Positions 15,880-25,038 of a stretch of 33,265 bases of DNA are shown here, in pieces. The notes below the pieces were generated by a model. That model made no database searches and was not told the origin of the DNA. It worked only from the letters and a program-made list of their open reading frames with translations. Location of the stretch: contig JAAWLO010000018.1 of the NCBI GenBank assembly GCA_022797935.1, positions 1 through 33,265 on the forward strand. Direction: 5' to 3'. The position numbers and the translations under genes are program-made. The DNA comes from Oscillibacter sp. (lineage in GTDB: Bacteria; Bacillota; Clostridia; Oscillospirales; Oscillospiraceae). The number at the start of each line of letters is the position of its first letter. Position 1 is the first letter of the stretch.

Positions 15880-16710
15880 ATGAGCCGCGCTGACCAGATA
15901 TTTATGGAAAACTGCCGGAAAATTCTGTCCTGTGGCGTCTGGGACACAGACCTGGAGGTCCGTCCCCGCTGGGAGGACGGCACACCCGCCCACACGGTCA
16001 AGGTCTTCGGTCTGGTAAACCGCTACGACCTGCGGGAGGAATTTCCCATCCTCACCCTGCGCCGCACCTACTGGAAGACCGCCGTCAAAGAGCTGCTTTG
16101 GATCTGGCAGAAGAAATCCAACAACATCCGGGACCTGGACGCTCATATCTGGGACCAGTGGGCAGACGATGAGGGCTCCATCGGAAAGGCCTACGGCTAT
16201 CAGCTGGGCGTAAAGCACCACTACCCCGAGGGAGACATGGACCAGGTGGACCGGGTGCTCTACGATCTCCGGCACCATCCCGCCTCCCGCCGCATCCTCA
16301 CCAATATTTACAATTTCCAGGACCTCCATGAGATGAATCTCTATCCCTGCGCCTATTCTATGACCTTCAACGTCTCCGGAACCGTACTCAACGCCATTCT
16401 GAACCAGCGGAGTCAGGACATGCTCACCGCCAACAACTGGAATGTAGTTCAGTACGCCGTCCTGCTCCAGATGTTCGCGCAGGCCAGCGGCCTGGTTGCC
16501 GGCGAGCTGGTCCATGTCATTGCCGACGCCCATATTTATGACCGTCATGTTCCCCTGGTGGAACGCCTTCTGGAACAGACTCCCGCCCCCGCGCCCCAAT
16601 TCTCTGCCGACCCCGCCATAACCGATTTCTATGCCTTCACCCCCGACAGCTTCCATCTGGAACACTACACCCCCGCACCCTTTGCGGATACCATTCCCGT
16701 TGCTATATGA
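15880..16710 (+). CDS. thyA: Thymidylate synthase
   Basis: This 276-residue ThyA converts dUMP to dTMP using methylene-tetrahydrofolate, leaving dihydrofolate. The nucleophile is Cys157 in NLYPCAYSMTFNV. The dUMP-binding segment QRSQDM, the Asn of NNWNVVQYA and HIYDRH are all present. ATG 15880 follows CAGGAGG. The next gene, folA, begins 9 nt downstream, which fits because dihydrofolate reductase regenerates the cofactor. The promoter is not obvious; a MITE-like element occupies the upstream region. Confidence 0.96.
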   Translation: MSRADQIFMENCRKILSCGVWDTDLEVRPRWEDGTPAHTVKVFGLVNRYDLREEFPILTLRRTYWKTAVKELLWIWQKKSNNIRDLDAHIWDQWADDEGSIGKAYGYQLGVKHHYPEGDMDQVDRVLYDLRHHPASRRILTNIYNFQDLHEMNLYPCAYSMTFNVSGTVLNAILNQRSQDMLTANNWNVVQYAVLLQMFAQASGLVAGELVHVIADAHIYDRHVPLVERLLEQTPAPAPQFSADPAITDFYAFTPDSFHLEHYTPAPFADTIPVAI

Positions 16711-16719
16711 GGTGAACGT

Positions 16720-17223
16720 ATGAATGCTATTGTCATCGCGGACCAGCGCTGGGCGATCGGCCTCAACGGCGGACTGCTCTTCTCCCTCCCCACGGACATG
16801 CGCCGCTTTCGCTCCCTGACCCTGGACGGCACCGTCATTGTGGGCCGTTTGACCCTGGATTCCTTCCCCGACGGAAAGCCCCTGCCCCGGCGGCGGAACA
16901 TTGTCATCAGCCGGGACGCCGCGGCGCTGCCCTCCGGCGTAGAGAACGCGCCCACGCCAGAGGCGGCCCTGACCCTGGCCGGCGGGCCGGAGGCAGAAAA
17001 CCTGTGGATTATCGGCGGCGGAAGTGTCTATGCCGCTTTGCTCTCCCGCTGCCAGAAGGTGTATCTTACCCGGGTGGAAACGCGGGTAAAGGAATCGGAC
17101 ACCTATTTCCCCAATCTGGACAAGCTCCCCAGCTGGGAAATGGCCTCCTCCGGAGAACTCATGGAGGAAAACGGACTGAAGTTCCGGTTTATCGAGTACG
17201 TCAACAAAAATCCCAAGCGCTGA
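16720..17223 (+). CDS. folA: Dihydrofolate reductase
   Basis: This 167-residue enzyme reduces dihydrofolate produced by ThyA. Family signatures are AIGLNGGLLFSLPTDMRRF, with catalytic Asp26 and Phe where many homologues have Trp before xLP, GRLTLDSF as the NADPH contact loop, and IIGGGSVY. ATG 16720 follows GAGGTG that overlaps the thyA stop. It is followed after 37 nt by recG, probably in the same transcript. Confidence 0.95.
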   Translation: MNAIVIADQRWAIGLNGGLLFSLPTDMRRFRSLTLDGTVIVGRLTLDSFPDGKPLPRRRNIVISRDAAALPSGVENAPTPEAALTLAGGPEAENLWIIGGGSVYAALLSRCQKVYLTRVETRVKESDTYFPNLDKLPSWEMASSGELMEENGLKFRFIEYVNKNPKR

Positions 17224-17260
17224 CGGGGTTCCAATTCCTTTGCAGAAGGAAGGTGTGACG

Positions 17261-19309
17261 ATGGCGAACCTTACCACCAATGTGCGCTTCATCAAGGGCA
17301 TCGGGGAACAGCGGGCAAAGTCCCTGGAAAAACTGGGCATCTGCACCCTGCGGGACCTGCTGGCCTGGTTCCCCCGGCGGTATGAAGACCGTACCGAACT
17401 GCGCCGCATCGACCGCCTGGTCCCTGGAGAGACCGCCTGCTGCGCCGCCATGGTCAAGGCCCCGCCTACCCTGGACCATATCCGCCGGGGCATGGATTTG
17501 GTGCGGCTGACGGCGGTGGACGCTTCCGGCCAGCTGGGCGTCACCTTCTTCAACCAGTCCTGGCTGAAAAACAGCCTGCGTCCCGGGGAAACCTACCTCT
17601 TCTATGGCCGGGTGGAGGGCACCCCTTCCCGGCCCCGGATGACCGCCCCCATTGTGGAACCCGAGGGCCTGCGGGAGGCTGTGGGGCGCATTGTCCCCAT
17701 CTATCCCCTCACCGCCGGAATCTCGCAGAAGCTTCTGTCCCGTTCCATCCGCCAGGGGCTGGATGCCTGCGGAGGCATTCTGCCCGACGTGCTGCCCGAC
17801 GATGTGCGGCAGTCCTGCCAGCTTTGCCGGACCGGTTTCGCTTACGAAAACATTCACTTCCCGGAATCTGCCGAGGCCCTGGAGCTGGCCCGGCGGCGGC
17901 TGGCCTTTGAGGAGCTGTTTTTCTTTGCCATCGGCCTCCGGCGGCTTCGCCAGAGCCGGGAGGAAGCGGCCGTTCTTCCCTTTCAGCCGGTGGATATGGA
18001 GGCTTTTTACCGCGCCCTGCCCTTCACCCTCACGGAAGCCCAGCGGCGCTGTGTGGAGGAGGCTCTGGCGGACATGACCTCCGGCCGGTCCATGAACCGC
18101 CTCTGTCAGGGTGACGTCGGCTCTGGCAAAACCATGGTGGCCGCCGCCTGCGCCTATTTCTGCGGAAAAAACAGCCGTCAGGCGGCGCTGATGGCCCCCA
18201 CGGAAATCCTCGCCCGGCAGCATTACCAGGGACTGGCCCCACTGCTGGAGGCCCTGGGCCTGCGCTGCGCCCTGCTCACCGGTTCCACGCCCGCCAAGGA
18301 AAAACGGGCCCTCAGCGCCCGGCTGGCGGAGGGCAGCGTGGACTTCGTTGTAGGCACCCACGCCCTGCTGACCGGCAGCGTAACCTTTGCCCAATTGGGG
18401 CTGGTGGTGACCGATGAGCAGCACCGGTTCGGCGTGGGGCAGCGGGCCGCCTTGGCCGGAAAGGGCTCGCATCCTCACACTCTGGTCATGTCCGCCACGC
18501 CCATCCCAAGGACCCTGGCCCTGATTCTTTACGGAGACCTGGACGTGTCCGTCATTGACCAGCTTCCTCCAGGACGGCAGCCTGTTCAGACCTTTCTTGT
18601 GGACGGTAGCTTTCATCCCCGGGTCTACAACTTTCTGCGAAAACTGGTACAGGAGGGCCGGCAGGCCTACATGGTCTGTCCCCAGGTTACCGAGAACGAT
18701 GAGGCGGGAGACGACCGGAAAGCCGTGACGGAATACGCCGCCATGCTTCAGCGGGAAGTTTTTCCGGACCTTCGGGTATCCTTTGTCCACGGCAAGATGA
18801 AGGCCAAAGAAAAGGACGCTGTCATGACCGCCTTCGCCGCCGGGGAGACCGATATTCTGGTGTCCACCACGGTTATCGAGGTTGGGGTAGACATCCCCAA
18901 CGCCGCCGTCATGGTGGTGGAAAACGCGGAACGTTTTGGCCTCAGCCAGCTCCACCAGCTTCGGGGCCGGGTGGGACGGGGAACACACCAATCCTACTGT
19001 ATCCTGATTTCCGACAATCACCATGATGAAACCCGCCAGCGGCTGAAGGTCCTGGCAAAAACCACGGACGGCTTCGAAATCGCCTCCGAGGACCTGCGCC
19101 TGCGGGGACCCGGCGACTTCTTCGGGGTGCGGCAGCACGGTCTGCCGGGCCTGCGGGTGGCGGACCTGGGCTGTGACGCCCGTCTGCTGCGGGAGGCCCA
19201 GGAAGCGGCGGACGCCCTTCTGAAGCGGGACCCGGAGCTGAAGACCTGCCCCGCCACGGCGGAGCGGGTCCGGGAGCTCTTCGCCCAAGCGGCAGACAGT
19301 CTCAACTGA
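17261..19309 (+). CDS. recG: ATP-dependent DNA helicase RecG
   Basis: This 682-residue helicase regresses stalled replication forks and branch-migrates Holliday junctions. An N-terminal OB/wedge domain comes first (FIKGIGEQRAKSLEKLGICTLRDLLAWFPRRYEDR). The superfamily 2 helicase motifs follow: Walker A GDVGSGKT (about 284-291), DEQHRFGV (about 385), SATPIPRTLAL and QLRGRVGRG (motif VI). Length is normal. ATG 17261 follows GAAGGAAGG; an in-frame ATG at 17240 is upstream of this site and less likely. It is the third gene of the thyA-folA-recG run and is closed by a strong terminator. Confidence 0.97.
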   Translation: MANLTTNVRFIKGIGEQRAKSLEKLGICTLRDLLAWFPRRYEDRTELRRIDRLVPGETACCAAMVKAPPTLDHIRRGMDLVRLTAVDASGQLGVTFFNQSWLKNSLRPGETYLFYGRVEGTPSRPRMTAPIVEPEGLREAVGRIVPIYPLTAGISQKLLSRSIRQGLDACGGILPDVLPDDVRQSCQLCRTGFAYENIHFPESAEALELARRRLAFEELFFFAIGLRRLRQSREEAAVLPFQPVDMEAFYRALPFTLTEAQRRCVEEALADMTSGRSMNRLCQGDVGSGKTMVAAACAYFCGKNSRQAALMAPTEILARQHYQGLAPLLEALGLRCALLTGSTPAKEKRALSARLAEGSVDFVVGTHALLTGSVTFAQLGLVVTDEQHRFGVGQRAALAGKGSHPHTLVMSATPIPRTLALILYGDLDVSVIDQLPPGRQPVQTFLVDGSFHPRVYNFLRKLVQEGRQAYMVCPQVTENDEAGDDRKAVTEYAAMLQREVFPDLRVSFVHGKMKAKEKDAVMTAFAAGETDILVSTTVIEVGVDIPNAAVMVVENAERFGLSQLHQLRGRVGRGTHQSYCILISDNHHDETRQRLKVLAKTTDGFEIASEDLRLRGPGDFFGVRQHGLPGLRVADLGCDARLLREAQEAADALLKRDPELKTCPATAERVRELFAQAADSLN

Positions 19310-19349
19310 CGGATTCTCTGGGTCTTCCGCAGTTTTCCAGACAGCATCA

Positions 19350-19383
19350 GAGCCGGACGCCTTTCGCGTCCGGCTCTTGTTTT
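19350..19383 (+). terminator. Intrinsic terminator of recG
   Basis: A perfect 11-bp stem (19350-19360 with 19366-19376), a 5-nt loop, then TTGTTTT. The reverse strand has no T-run, so it serves the plus strand only. Confidence 0.85.
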
Positions 19384-19393
19384 GTCATACCGC

Positions 19394-20689
19394 TCACTGC
19401 GGTTTTTCCTCCTGCCGGGCTTCACCGCCCAGATCAAAGTCCAGGTTGAAGTCTTGAGCGGCCCCGCCGGCGTCCCGGCGGAGCATGTGCTCCATGACCC
19501 GGATGTCCGTGTCCACGTCCAGGGCGTCGGCCTTGTAGAGCTCGTCCAGCTGATGCTCAAAGCCCCGGACGATGGAGTCCATGGTGGTCTCAATCCGCTG
19601 CTTGGCCTGGCGGAGGTTTTCCCCCTCCACACCGGCAGCTTCAAATTCCGCATAGGAGTCCAGCAGCTTCTGGGTGGTGGGCAGATAGTAGTTCAGGAAG
19701 GTACCGATGCGCTCCGCCTTCTTGGGGTCCTCCTCCACTGCCCGAAAAATCCTGGCCGTGATGTCCTCCAAGCGGGAGATTTTGGCGGAAAGCGCCGGGT
19801 CCGCTATGCGGGCGTTGGCACGGCGGATATTTCGGAGGATGCGGGCGTAGCCCTCCTCCTCCTGAGAAGGCGCGGAGGAGGAGGATTTCGTCTCCTGTTT
19901 TTCTGCCGCCGTCTCTTTTGCCGCCTGCTTGGCCGCCTCCTGGCGTTTGAGATAAAGCCGGAAGGCCGCGTCCGCATTGCTGCTGCGGAAGAGGTAGCCC
20001 AGTTCCCGGTTCAGGTAGGCCGCGCCGCCGAAATAGCCCTTGTCCAGCATTTTCTCCAGGTCCTTGATCACGCGCCGCTTGGAATACCCCAAGGTCCGGG
20101 CCAGCTCCTCAATGGGAATGACTTCCCGCTGGCCGATCACCAGCAGATACCGGCTGTAGCGCTTCAGCGCCCGGCTCATGCTCAGGCCGCTGGAGAGCAT
20201 GGCGCCGCCGCCCACCGTCACCGCCAACCAGCGGAACAGGTCCGGAAGCCACCAGCTCAGTTCCTCGAACTCCCAGAAGAGCGCTTCGCTGAAGGCATGC
20301 GTCACACCAAAGAGACCCAGAAGCATCAGCGCGCCGCCGAAGATTTTCAGCAGCCAGGCGTTGGACTTTTTCACCACGGGAGACTTGGTAACCTTCTTCA
20401 TGGTCTCTCTGGCCTGACTCCTTTCCTTGGGCTTCTCCCGGCTGTTGGAGGTCTGGTTTGGACGGAAAAGCTTCCCAAGCTGCGCAGCCGCCTGCTGCCA
20501 GGACTGGCCGCTTTTCCCCGCACTCCGCTGGCCCTCCGCCCCCAGGGGCGGCGCTTCCTCCCGCTGGGTTCCGTCGCTGCCGAAGAGCTTGTTGAACAGC
20601 AGCAGCAATCCCACCGGCCAAACCGTCGCGAACAGGATGATAATAAGGGGCCAGCTCCAATCGCCGCCGGGTTCGTTGTGATTTGCCAT
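19394..20689 (-). CDS. XpaC-family membrane protein
   Basis: This 431-residue protein has a membrane helix at about 11-35, a Lys/Arg/Ser-rich linker, and two more helices at about 112-130 and 151-172. A helix-turn-helix-like segment follows (EELARTLGYSKRRVIKDLEKMLDKGYFG, 194-221), then an Ala/Lys/Glu-rich coiled stretch and a C-terminal XpaC-type helical domain (about 280-415). XpaC proteins are annotated as 5-bromo-4-chloroindolyl phosphate hydrolysis proteins, but their role is unclear; in Bacillus a relative sits beside the tellurite-resistance gene telA. ATG 20689 follows GGGAGGA. It is last in a minus-strand cluster, 2 nt after the DUF896 gene. Confidence 0.8.
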   Translation of the reverse strand: MANHNEPGGDWSWPLIIILFATVWPVGLLLLFNKLFGSDGTQREEAPPLGAEGQRSAGKSGQSWQQAAAQLGKLFRPNQTSNSREKPKERSQARETMKKVTKSPVVKKSNAWLLKIFGGALMLLGLFGVTHAFSEALFWEFEELSWWLPDLFRWLAVTVGGGAMLSSGLSMSRALKRYSRYLLVIGQREVIPIEELARTLGYSKRRVIKDLEKMLDKGYFGGAAYLNRELGYLFRSSNADAAFRLYLKRQEAAKQAAKETAAEKQETKSSSSAPSQEEEGYARILRNIRRANARIADPALSAKISRLEDITARIFRAVEEDPKKAERIGTFLNYYLPTTQKLLDSYAEFEAAGVEGENLRQAKQRIETTMDSIVRGFEHQLDELYKADALDVDTDIRVMEHMLRRDAGGAAQDFNLDFDLGGEARQEEKPQ

Positions 20690-20691
20690 AC

Positions 20692-20898
20692 TCAGTCCTC
20701 CCGCTTTTTCAGCTTCCGCTTGTTCCCCTGCTGGTCCACAAGGTAAGTATGATCCAGCTGACCCTTCAGATTTCCCAGAACCGAATCAATGTAGGCCCGG
20801 CGGAGAAGGGCCTGTTCCTCTTTCTCCTCCTGGGTAAGGCCCTCCGCCTTGGCCTTCCGGGCCAGCGTGTTGATGCGCTCAATCTGCTGCTCTGTCAT
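20692..20898 (-). CDS. DUF896 (UPF0291/YnzC) family protein
   Basis: This 68-residue soluble protein matches the DUF896 pattern: ERINTLARKAKAEGLTQEEKEEQALLRRAYIDSVLGNLKGQLDHTYLVDQQGN. Family members are small helical-hairpin proteins of unknown function in Firmicutes. Its ATG overlaps the stop of the preceding gene (ATGA), and the next gene starts 2 nt after its own stop, so the three are tightly coupled. Confidence 0.9.
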   Translation of the reverse strand: MTEQQIERINTLARKAKAEGLTQEEKEEQALLRRAYIDSVLGNLKGQLDHTYLVDQQGNKRKLKKRED

Positions 20899-21086
20899 GC
20901 CGCTTCCTCCGTTTCCCGTTCAAACACCAAATCCATCCGGGTCACGCTGCCATTCATCTGCTCCAAGGGAATCCAGCCCACATACCGCCAGCCCTCTGCC
21001 GCCCGGCCGGCCTCCTGATGGCCCGTGGTTTTGCCAACAACAAATCCCCTGCCTGATGGAACGGTCTCAAACGCATAGTCCAGCAT
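20895..21086 (-). CDS. Small DUF4177-like protein
   Basis: This 63-residue protein has the pattern MLDYAFETVPSGRGF...AAEGWRYVGWIPLE...DLVFERE. It resembles DUF4177, in which two beta strands flank a helix containing a GW[RK] motif. No function is known. It lies 12 nt after ylmH and overlaps the DUF896 gene by 4 nt, so it is a real coupled gene despite its size. Confidence 0.75.
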   Translation of the reverse strand: MLDYAFETVPSGRGFVVGKTTGHQEAGRAAEGWRYVGWIPLEQMNGSVTRMDLVFERETEEAA

Positions 21087-21098
21087 AGCCCCTCCTCC

Positions 21099-21884
21099 TC
21101 AAATGTAAACCTGCAGGACAATGGAGAGCCTGCCCTTCCGGGTCAGACCTCCCACCTCGCTGAGTTCAAATTTTCCAAAGCCCCGGGCGGACACCACGTC
21201 CCCCGCTTCCAGCAGCTTATCCGGCTTCACACATTCCCGCCAGTTCAGCTGCACTTTCCCGCTTTCAATCAAGGCGGCGGCCTTTCCCCGGGCCAGCCGG
21301 AAGCCCGACGCCGCCACGGCGTCCAGCCGCAGGGAGGACACGGTGTCCCGGACCTCCTTTCGCTGGACCGCCGGAAGGTGGAGGCAGTCCAAATCAATCT
21401 CTGTGACCCGCAGCTTCGTCCGTCCGGCGGAGGTCCAGCTCTGGACCAGGAAATCCGCCACGCTCTCCAGTACCAACAGGTCTGTGCTGCCGGAAGCTAC
21501 GAGGATGTCTCCGATTTTCTCCCGGACCACCCCCATGCCCATGAGGCTGCCCAGAAAATCCCGGTGGCTTGGCTTCTCCTCCTCCCGGTAGGCGGCCCGG
21601 AGGCCGCGGATAGGGCTTCCCGCAGTTTCCGCCTCCATCCACTCCGGCAAAAACAGGAAGATCTGCCGCTCCGCTCCCGCATAACCCCCTTGAAGAACAT
21701 AGGAGGTCTCCGATATCCCCGCCAGCCGCAGCAGCTCCTGGGCCTGCGCCTGCTGCTGGGGAGTGAGGAAGTCTGTTGCAGCGGGGATGTTCCGGCTCTC
21801 CGCCTGCTCCGCCCGGTCCAATACCTTCGCCAGAACCAGCCGGTCCTCCCGGCCCAGACGGTCCAGCAGTGCGCTCTTATTCAT
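21099..21884 (-). CDS. ylmH: YlmH-family S4-domain RNA-binding protein
   Basis: This 261-residue protein has the YlmH layout: an N-terminal helical region (LLDRLGREDRLVLAKVLDRAEQAESRNIPAATDFLTPQQQ), a middle domain (HRDFLGSLMGMGVVREKIGDILV), and a C-terminal S4 RNA-binding domain (about 190-245, ASGFRLARGKAAALIESGKVQLNW). Relatives act with the ribosome, and YlmH has been linked to rescue of stalled 50S-peptidyl-tRNA complexes. In many Firmicutes it lies in the cell-division ylm cluster; here it follows an ABC exporter instead. ATG 21884 overlaps the ABC stop by 8 nt. Confidence 0.9.
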   Translation of the reverse strand: MNKSALLDRLGREDRLVLAKVLDRAEQAESRNIPAATDFLTPQQQAQAQELLRLAGISETSYVLQGGYAGAERQIFLFLPEWMEAETAGSPIRGLRAAYREEEKPSHRDFLGSLMGMGVVREKIGDILVASGSTDLLVLESVADFLVQSWTSAGRTKLRVTEIDLDCLHLPAVQRKEVRDTVSSLRLDAVAASGFRLARGKAAALIESGKVQLNWRECVKPDKLLEAGDVVSARGFGKFELSEVGGLTRKGRLSIVLQVYI

Positions 21885-23628
21885 GGCGCAGCTCCTGCGT
21901 CCGGACCAGCGCGGCATACGAGCCATCCTTGGCCATCAGTTCCTCATGATTTCCCAGCTCCACTATGCGCCCGTCCTCAATGACCGCAATGCGGCCGGCG
22001 CTGCGAACCGTGGAGAGACGGTGGGCAATGATGATCGTGGTCCGTCCCCGGGACAGTTTTTCAAAGGCCTCCTGGAGCTTGGCCTCCGTCACACTGTCCA
22101 AAGCCGATGTCGCCTCGTCCAGAATCAGCACCGGCGGGTCCTTGAGAAAAATCCGGGCGATGGAAATCCGCTGCTTCTGCCCGCCGGACAGGAGGGCTCC
22201 CCGCTCTCCCACATAGGTATTGAATCCGTCCGGCATGGCGGCAATGTCGTCGTAAATCTCCGCCAGCCGGGCCGCCCGGGCCACCTCCTCTTCCGTCGCG
22301 TTCGGGCGGCCATAGCGGATATTTTCCAGAATACTGGCCGCAAAGAGAAATACATCCTGCTGCACTACGCCCACATTCCGCCGCAGGGATTCCTGCGTCA
22401 CCTGCCGCACATCCAGGCCGTCCAGACGCACAGCGCCCTCGGTGACGTCGTAAAACCGGGGAATCAGCTGGCAGAGGGTGGACTTGCCCCCGCCGGAGGG
22501 TCCTACCACTGCCAGGGTCTCCCCAGGACGGATGTGGAGGTCCACGTTCTGAAGCACCGCCAAACCGTCCTGATAAGCGAAGCTGACGCCGTCCACATCA
22601 ATACGGCCCTCCACCCGGTCCAGCACCTTCGCGTCCGGGGCATCCTGCAGGGCCGGTTCCTCCCGCATCAGTTCAATGAAACGGCCCAGGCCCGCCGTGC
22701 CGTTGGCGAAGAGCTCCGCAAAGTTGGAGAGCTTGCGCACAGGACTGACAAAGGTGGTGATATACAGGCTGAAGGCGGTCAGGTCAATGATGTTCAGCTG
22801 TCCCCGCATAATCAGCAGTCCTCCAGCGGCGATCACGGCCACGGAGAGGATGCAGAGGAAGAACTCCATGGTGGCGTTGAAGCGGCCCATCGCCTTGTGG
22901 AAAGCCCGTTTGGAGGTCTTGAAGGTATCGTTGGAGCTGTCAAATTTGCGGAGTTCCGCGCGCTCATTGGCAAAGGCCTTCGCGGTGCGTATGCCGGAGA
23001 GACCAGACTCGATATCGGCATTGATCAGGGCGGTTTTCTGCTTCACGGCGGCGGACGCGGCGCTCATGGACCGCCGGCAGCTCCACACCACCGCGAAAAA
23101 CACCGGCAGAATGGCGGCGATCACCAGGGCCAGCCGCCACTGGATGCGGAACATAACCGCCAGCGCCCCCACAATCGTGACGCCGGAGATGAAAATATCC
23201 TCCGGTCCATGATGGGCCAGTTCCGTGATGTCGAACAGGTCCGCCGTCAGGCGGCTCATCAGCTGTCCGGTGCGGTTTTGATCGTAATAGTTGAAACTCA
23301 GCTCCTGCATATGGCGAAAAAGGTCCCGGCGGATATCGGCTTCCACCAAAATGCCAAAGGTGTGCCCCCAATAGCAGATGACATAGGTCAGCAGGGCCCG
23401 GAGGGCAAAGGCCGCCAGCACCACCGCCATAACGGCGAAAAAGGTCCGGTAGGCGCTCTCCGGCAGCAATTCATACATGCACCAGCGGGATACGGCGGGA
23501 AACGCCAGGTCGATAAGCGAAATCATCAATGCACAGGTCATATCCAGCAAAAAGAGCCGGCGGTGGGGCTTGAAGTAAGAAAGGAAAATCCGCAGGGGGG
23601 ATTTTTGCTGGAAATCTTGCGTTGTCAT
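21877..23628 (-). CDS. ABC exporter, fused membrane and ATPase domains
   Basis: This 583-residue half-transporter of the MsbA/MdlB type has six N-terminal membrane helices (about 18-300) and a C-terminal nucleotide-binding domain. That domain shows Walker A GPSGGGKST (about 375-383), Q-loop VVQQD, signature LLSGGQKQR (about 478), Walker B VLILDEATSALD and the H-loop IIAHRLSTV. It probably works as a homodimer exporting a lipid, peptide or drug; the substrate is not predictable. ATG 23628 follows AGGAG. Its 3' end overlaps ylmH, so it heads the ylmH-DUF4177-DUF896-xpaC run. A terminator separates it from the BIG2 gene upstream. Confidence 0.94.
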   Translation of the reverse strand: MTTQDFQQKSPLRIFLSYFKPHRRLFLLDMTCALMISLIDLAFPAVSRWCMYELLPESAYRTFFAVMAVVLAAFALRALLTYVICYWGHTFGILVEADIRRDLFRHMQELSFNYYDQNRTGQLMSRLTADLFDITELAHHGPEDIFISGVTIVGALAVMFRIQWRLALVIAAILPVFFAVVWSCRRSMSAASAAVKQKTALINADIESGLSGIRTAKAFANERAELRKFDSSNDTFKTSKRAFHKAMGRFNATMEFFLCILSVAVIAAGGLLIMRGQLNIIDLTAFSLYITTFVSPVRKLSNFAELFANGTAGLGRFIELMREEPALQDAPDAKVLDRVEGRIDVDGVSFAYQDGLAVLQNVDLHIRPGETLAVVGPSGGGKSTLCQLIPRFYDVTEGAVRLDGLDVRQVTQESLRRNVGVVQQDVFLFAASILENIRYGRPNATEEEVARAARLAEIYDDIAAMPDGFNTYVGERGALLSGGQKQRISIARIFLKDPPVLILDEATSALDSVTEAKLQEAFEKLSRGRTTIIIAHRLSTVRSAGRIAVIEDGRIVELGNHEELMAKDGSYAALVRTQELRHE

Positions 23629-23705
23629 GGCTGAACTCCTTGTTTTCCTTCATTCCGATTGTACTTATTCTATCATACCACGCTTTTTCCTGCCGCGCAA
23701 TATGA

Positions 23706-23745
23706 ATCAAAAACATCCCCGGGCAGATCGTCCTGCCCGGGGATG
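23706..23745 (-). terminator. Intrinsic terminator of the BIG2 gene
   Basis: On the minus strand a perfect 13-bp stem (23714-23726 with 23733-23745) closes a 6-nt loop and is followed by TTTTTGATT. Confidence 0.85.
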
Positions 23746-23755
23746 GGAACATCGG

Positions 23756-24793
23756 TCAGCGGGGGACCCGGATAATGCAGCTCAGGGACCGCCCGTCCCA
23801 GGAGGCCGTAATCGTGGCCTGCCCCACGCCTACGGGGGTCACGTTGCCGCTGCCGTCCACCGTGGCCACGGCGGTATTGGAACTGCTCCAGGTAATCGCC
23901 GTGGTTACGCCGGAGACCTTCAGCTGATAGGCTCCCTCACTGGTTGCCCGGGTAAAGTCCGTTTTGTTCAGCTGGCCGGAACCGCCGGAACCGCCGCCGG
24001 AATTTCCGGAGCTGCCGGAGCTGCTGGAACCGCCCCGGACGCGGACAATACAGACGCCCTTCTTGGACCCGTCGGTTACCAGAATGTGGGTCATACCGGA
24101 GCCTACCGGCGTGACGGTGCCGTCACTGGCCACTGTGGCAATGCCGGGGTCTTCGCTGATCCAGGTATACGTTCCTGTGCCGCCGGAGACCCGCAGGCGA
24201 TGGCTGCCCTCGGAGACGCTCCGGCTGAAATCGGTGCTGCTCAGTGTCAGGCCGCTGGGCAGGGCCGCGGCAGACGCATAGCTCATACCGCCGGAAGCGC
24301 CATCCGAACTGCTGGTACCGCCGCCGGAGGTTCCGCCGCCTTGATTGCCGCCCGGTCCCTCCGGCATAGTGCCGTCAGGCGTTGTATCCGAAGGTTCCAG
24401 CGTGCTGTCTGTGCCGGAGCCGGCGGGTTCCTGACCTGTGCCGCTGCTGCCCTCGGGAGTCGTTGTACCGCTATCCGGGACAGAGGGGCCCGTGACGCCG
24501 GGAGTGGGCTCTACCGGCGTCGTGATGTCGTTTTTGCCCTCATCCGGGTCCTTGGCGAACCGCTGGGCAATGCGCTCGCCGTACAAAAGGTAAATCAACA
24601 GCGCCGCCATCAGGATAATCAGCACAATCAATGTCGGCGTAATCAGATTATACTGCCTCCCATGTCCCCGGCCTCCGCGGCCGGAGCGGCGGGGCTCCTC
24701 TTCTTCCCAGTACTCCTCCTCCTCACAAAAGGGGCAGTTCCGATATGTATCCGAATATCTTTCCCCGCAGACGGGGCAGCGTTTCATTGCCAT
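23756..24793 (-). CDS. Zinc-ribbon, membrane-anchored protein with two BIG2 domains
   Basis: This 345-residue protein starts with a zinc ribbon (Cys6, Cys9, Cys20, Cys23) and an acidic/basic stretch, then one membrane helix (about 51-71). A low-complexity Thr/Pro/Ser/Gly linker (about 84-180) leads to two immunoglobulin-like BIG2 domains (about 183-255 and 275-345), each with SEG..L.VSG, TW.S...IATV and G.VTPVG. The ribbon should face the cytoplasm and the BIG2 domains the outside. BIG2 domains often bind cell-wall or surface carbohydrate. ATG 24793 follows GGAGG with 7-nt spacing. It is monocistronic with its own promoter and terminator. Function is unknown. Confidence 0.85.
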   Translation of the reverse strand: MAMKRCPVCGERYSDTYRNCPFCEEEEYWEEEEPRRSGRGGRGHGRQYNLITPTLIVLIILMAALLIYLLYGERIAQRFAKDPDEGKNDITTPVEPTPGVTGPSVPDSGTTTPEGSSGTGQEPAGSGTDSTLEPSDTTPDGTMPEGPGGNQGGGTSGGGTSSSDGASGGMSYASAAALPSGLTLSSTDFSRSVSEGSHRLRVSGGTGTYTWISEDPGIATVASDGTVTPVGSGMTHILVTDGSKKGVCIVRVRGGSSSSGSSGNSGGGSGGSGQLNKTDFTRATSEGAYQLKVSGVTTAITWSSSNTAVATVDGSGNVTPVGVGQATITASWDGRSLSCIIRVPR

Positions 24794-24915
24794 GTCCGGT
24801 CCTCCGAAAAATCGATAACAATCTGTATTTTTGTTTCTTTTTATTACATCTTATCTGCTGTAAAAGGCGGCGCGCCTGCAAAAAGACGCCCCGTTTCCTC
24901 CCAGTTCAGTATTGT

Positions 24916-24944
24916 ATCATATCGGTTTTTTCTGCCGCAGTCAA
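24916..24944 (-). promoter_or_regulatory. Sigma-A promoter of the BIG2 gene
   Basis: Minus strand TTGACT, 17-nt spacer, TATGAT. The predicted leader is about 115 nt. The 24794-25116 gap between the divergent genes holds this promoter and the ylxM promoter, and no gene. Confidence 0.7.
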
Positions 24945-25038
24945 GGGCCGGAGGACGAAATTTCTGTAAATTTGTTGAATTCCCCCCGCACGTCCCCTTC
25001 CATTCCCGAGGACCGTGAAAATTCCTCTAAAATACCTA

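Noticed and set aside
15832-17553. Minus-strand frame covering thyA and folA
   Set aside because: It runs antisense to two enzymes with intact active sites and shows no family features.
17201-19288. Long open frame on the minus strand opposite recG
   Set aside because: RecG motifs are complete on the plus strand; the minus frame has no ribosome binding site or recognisable domain.
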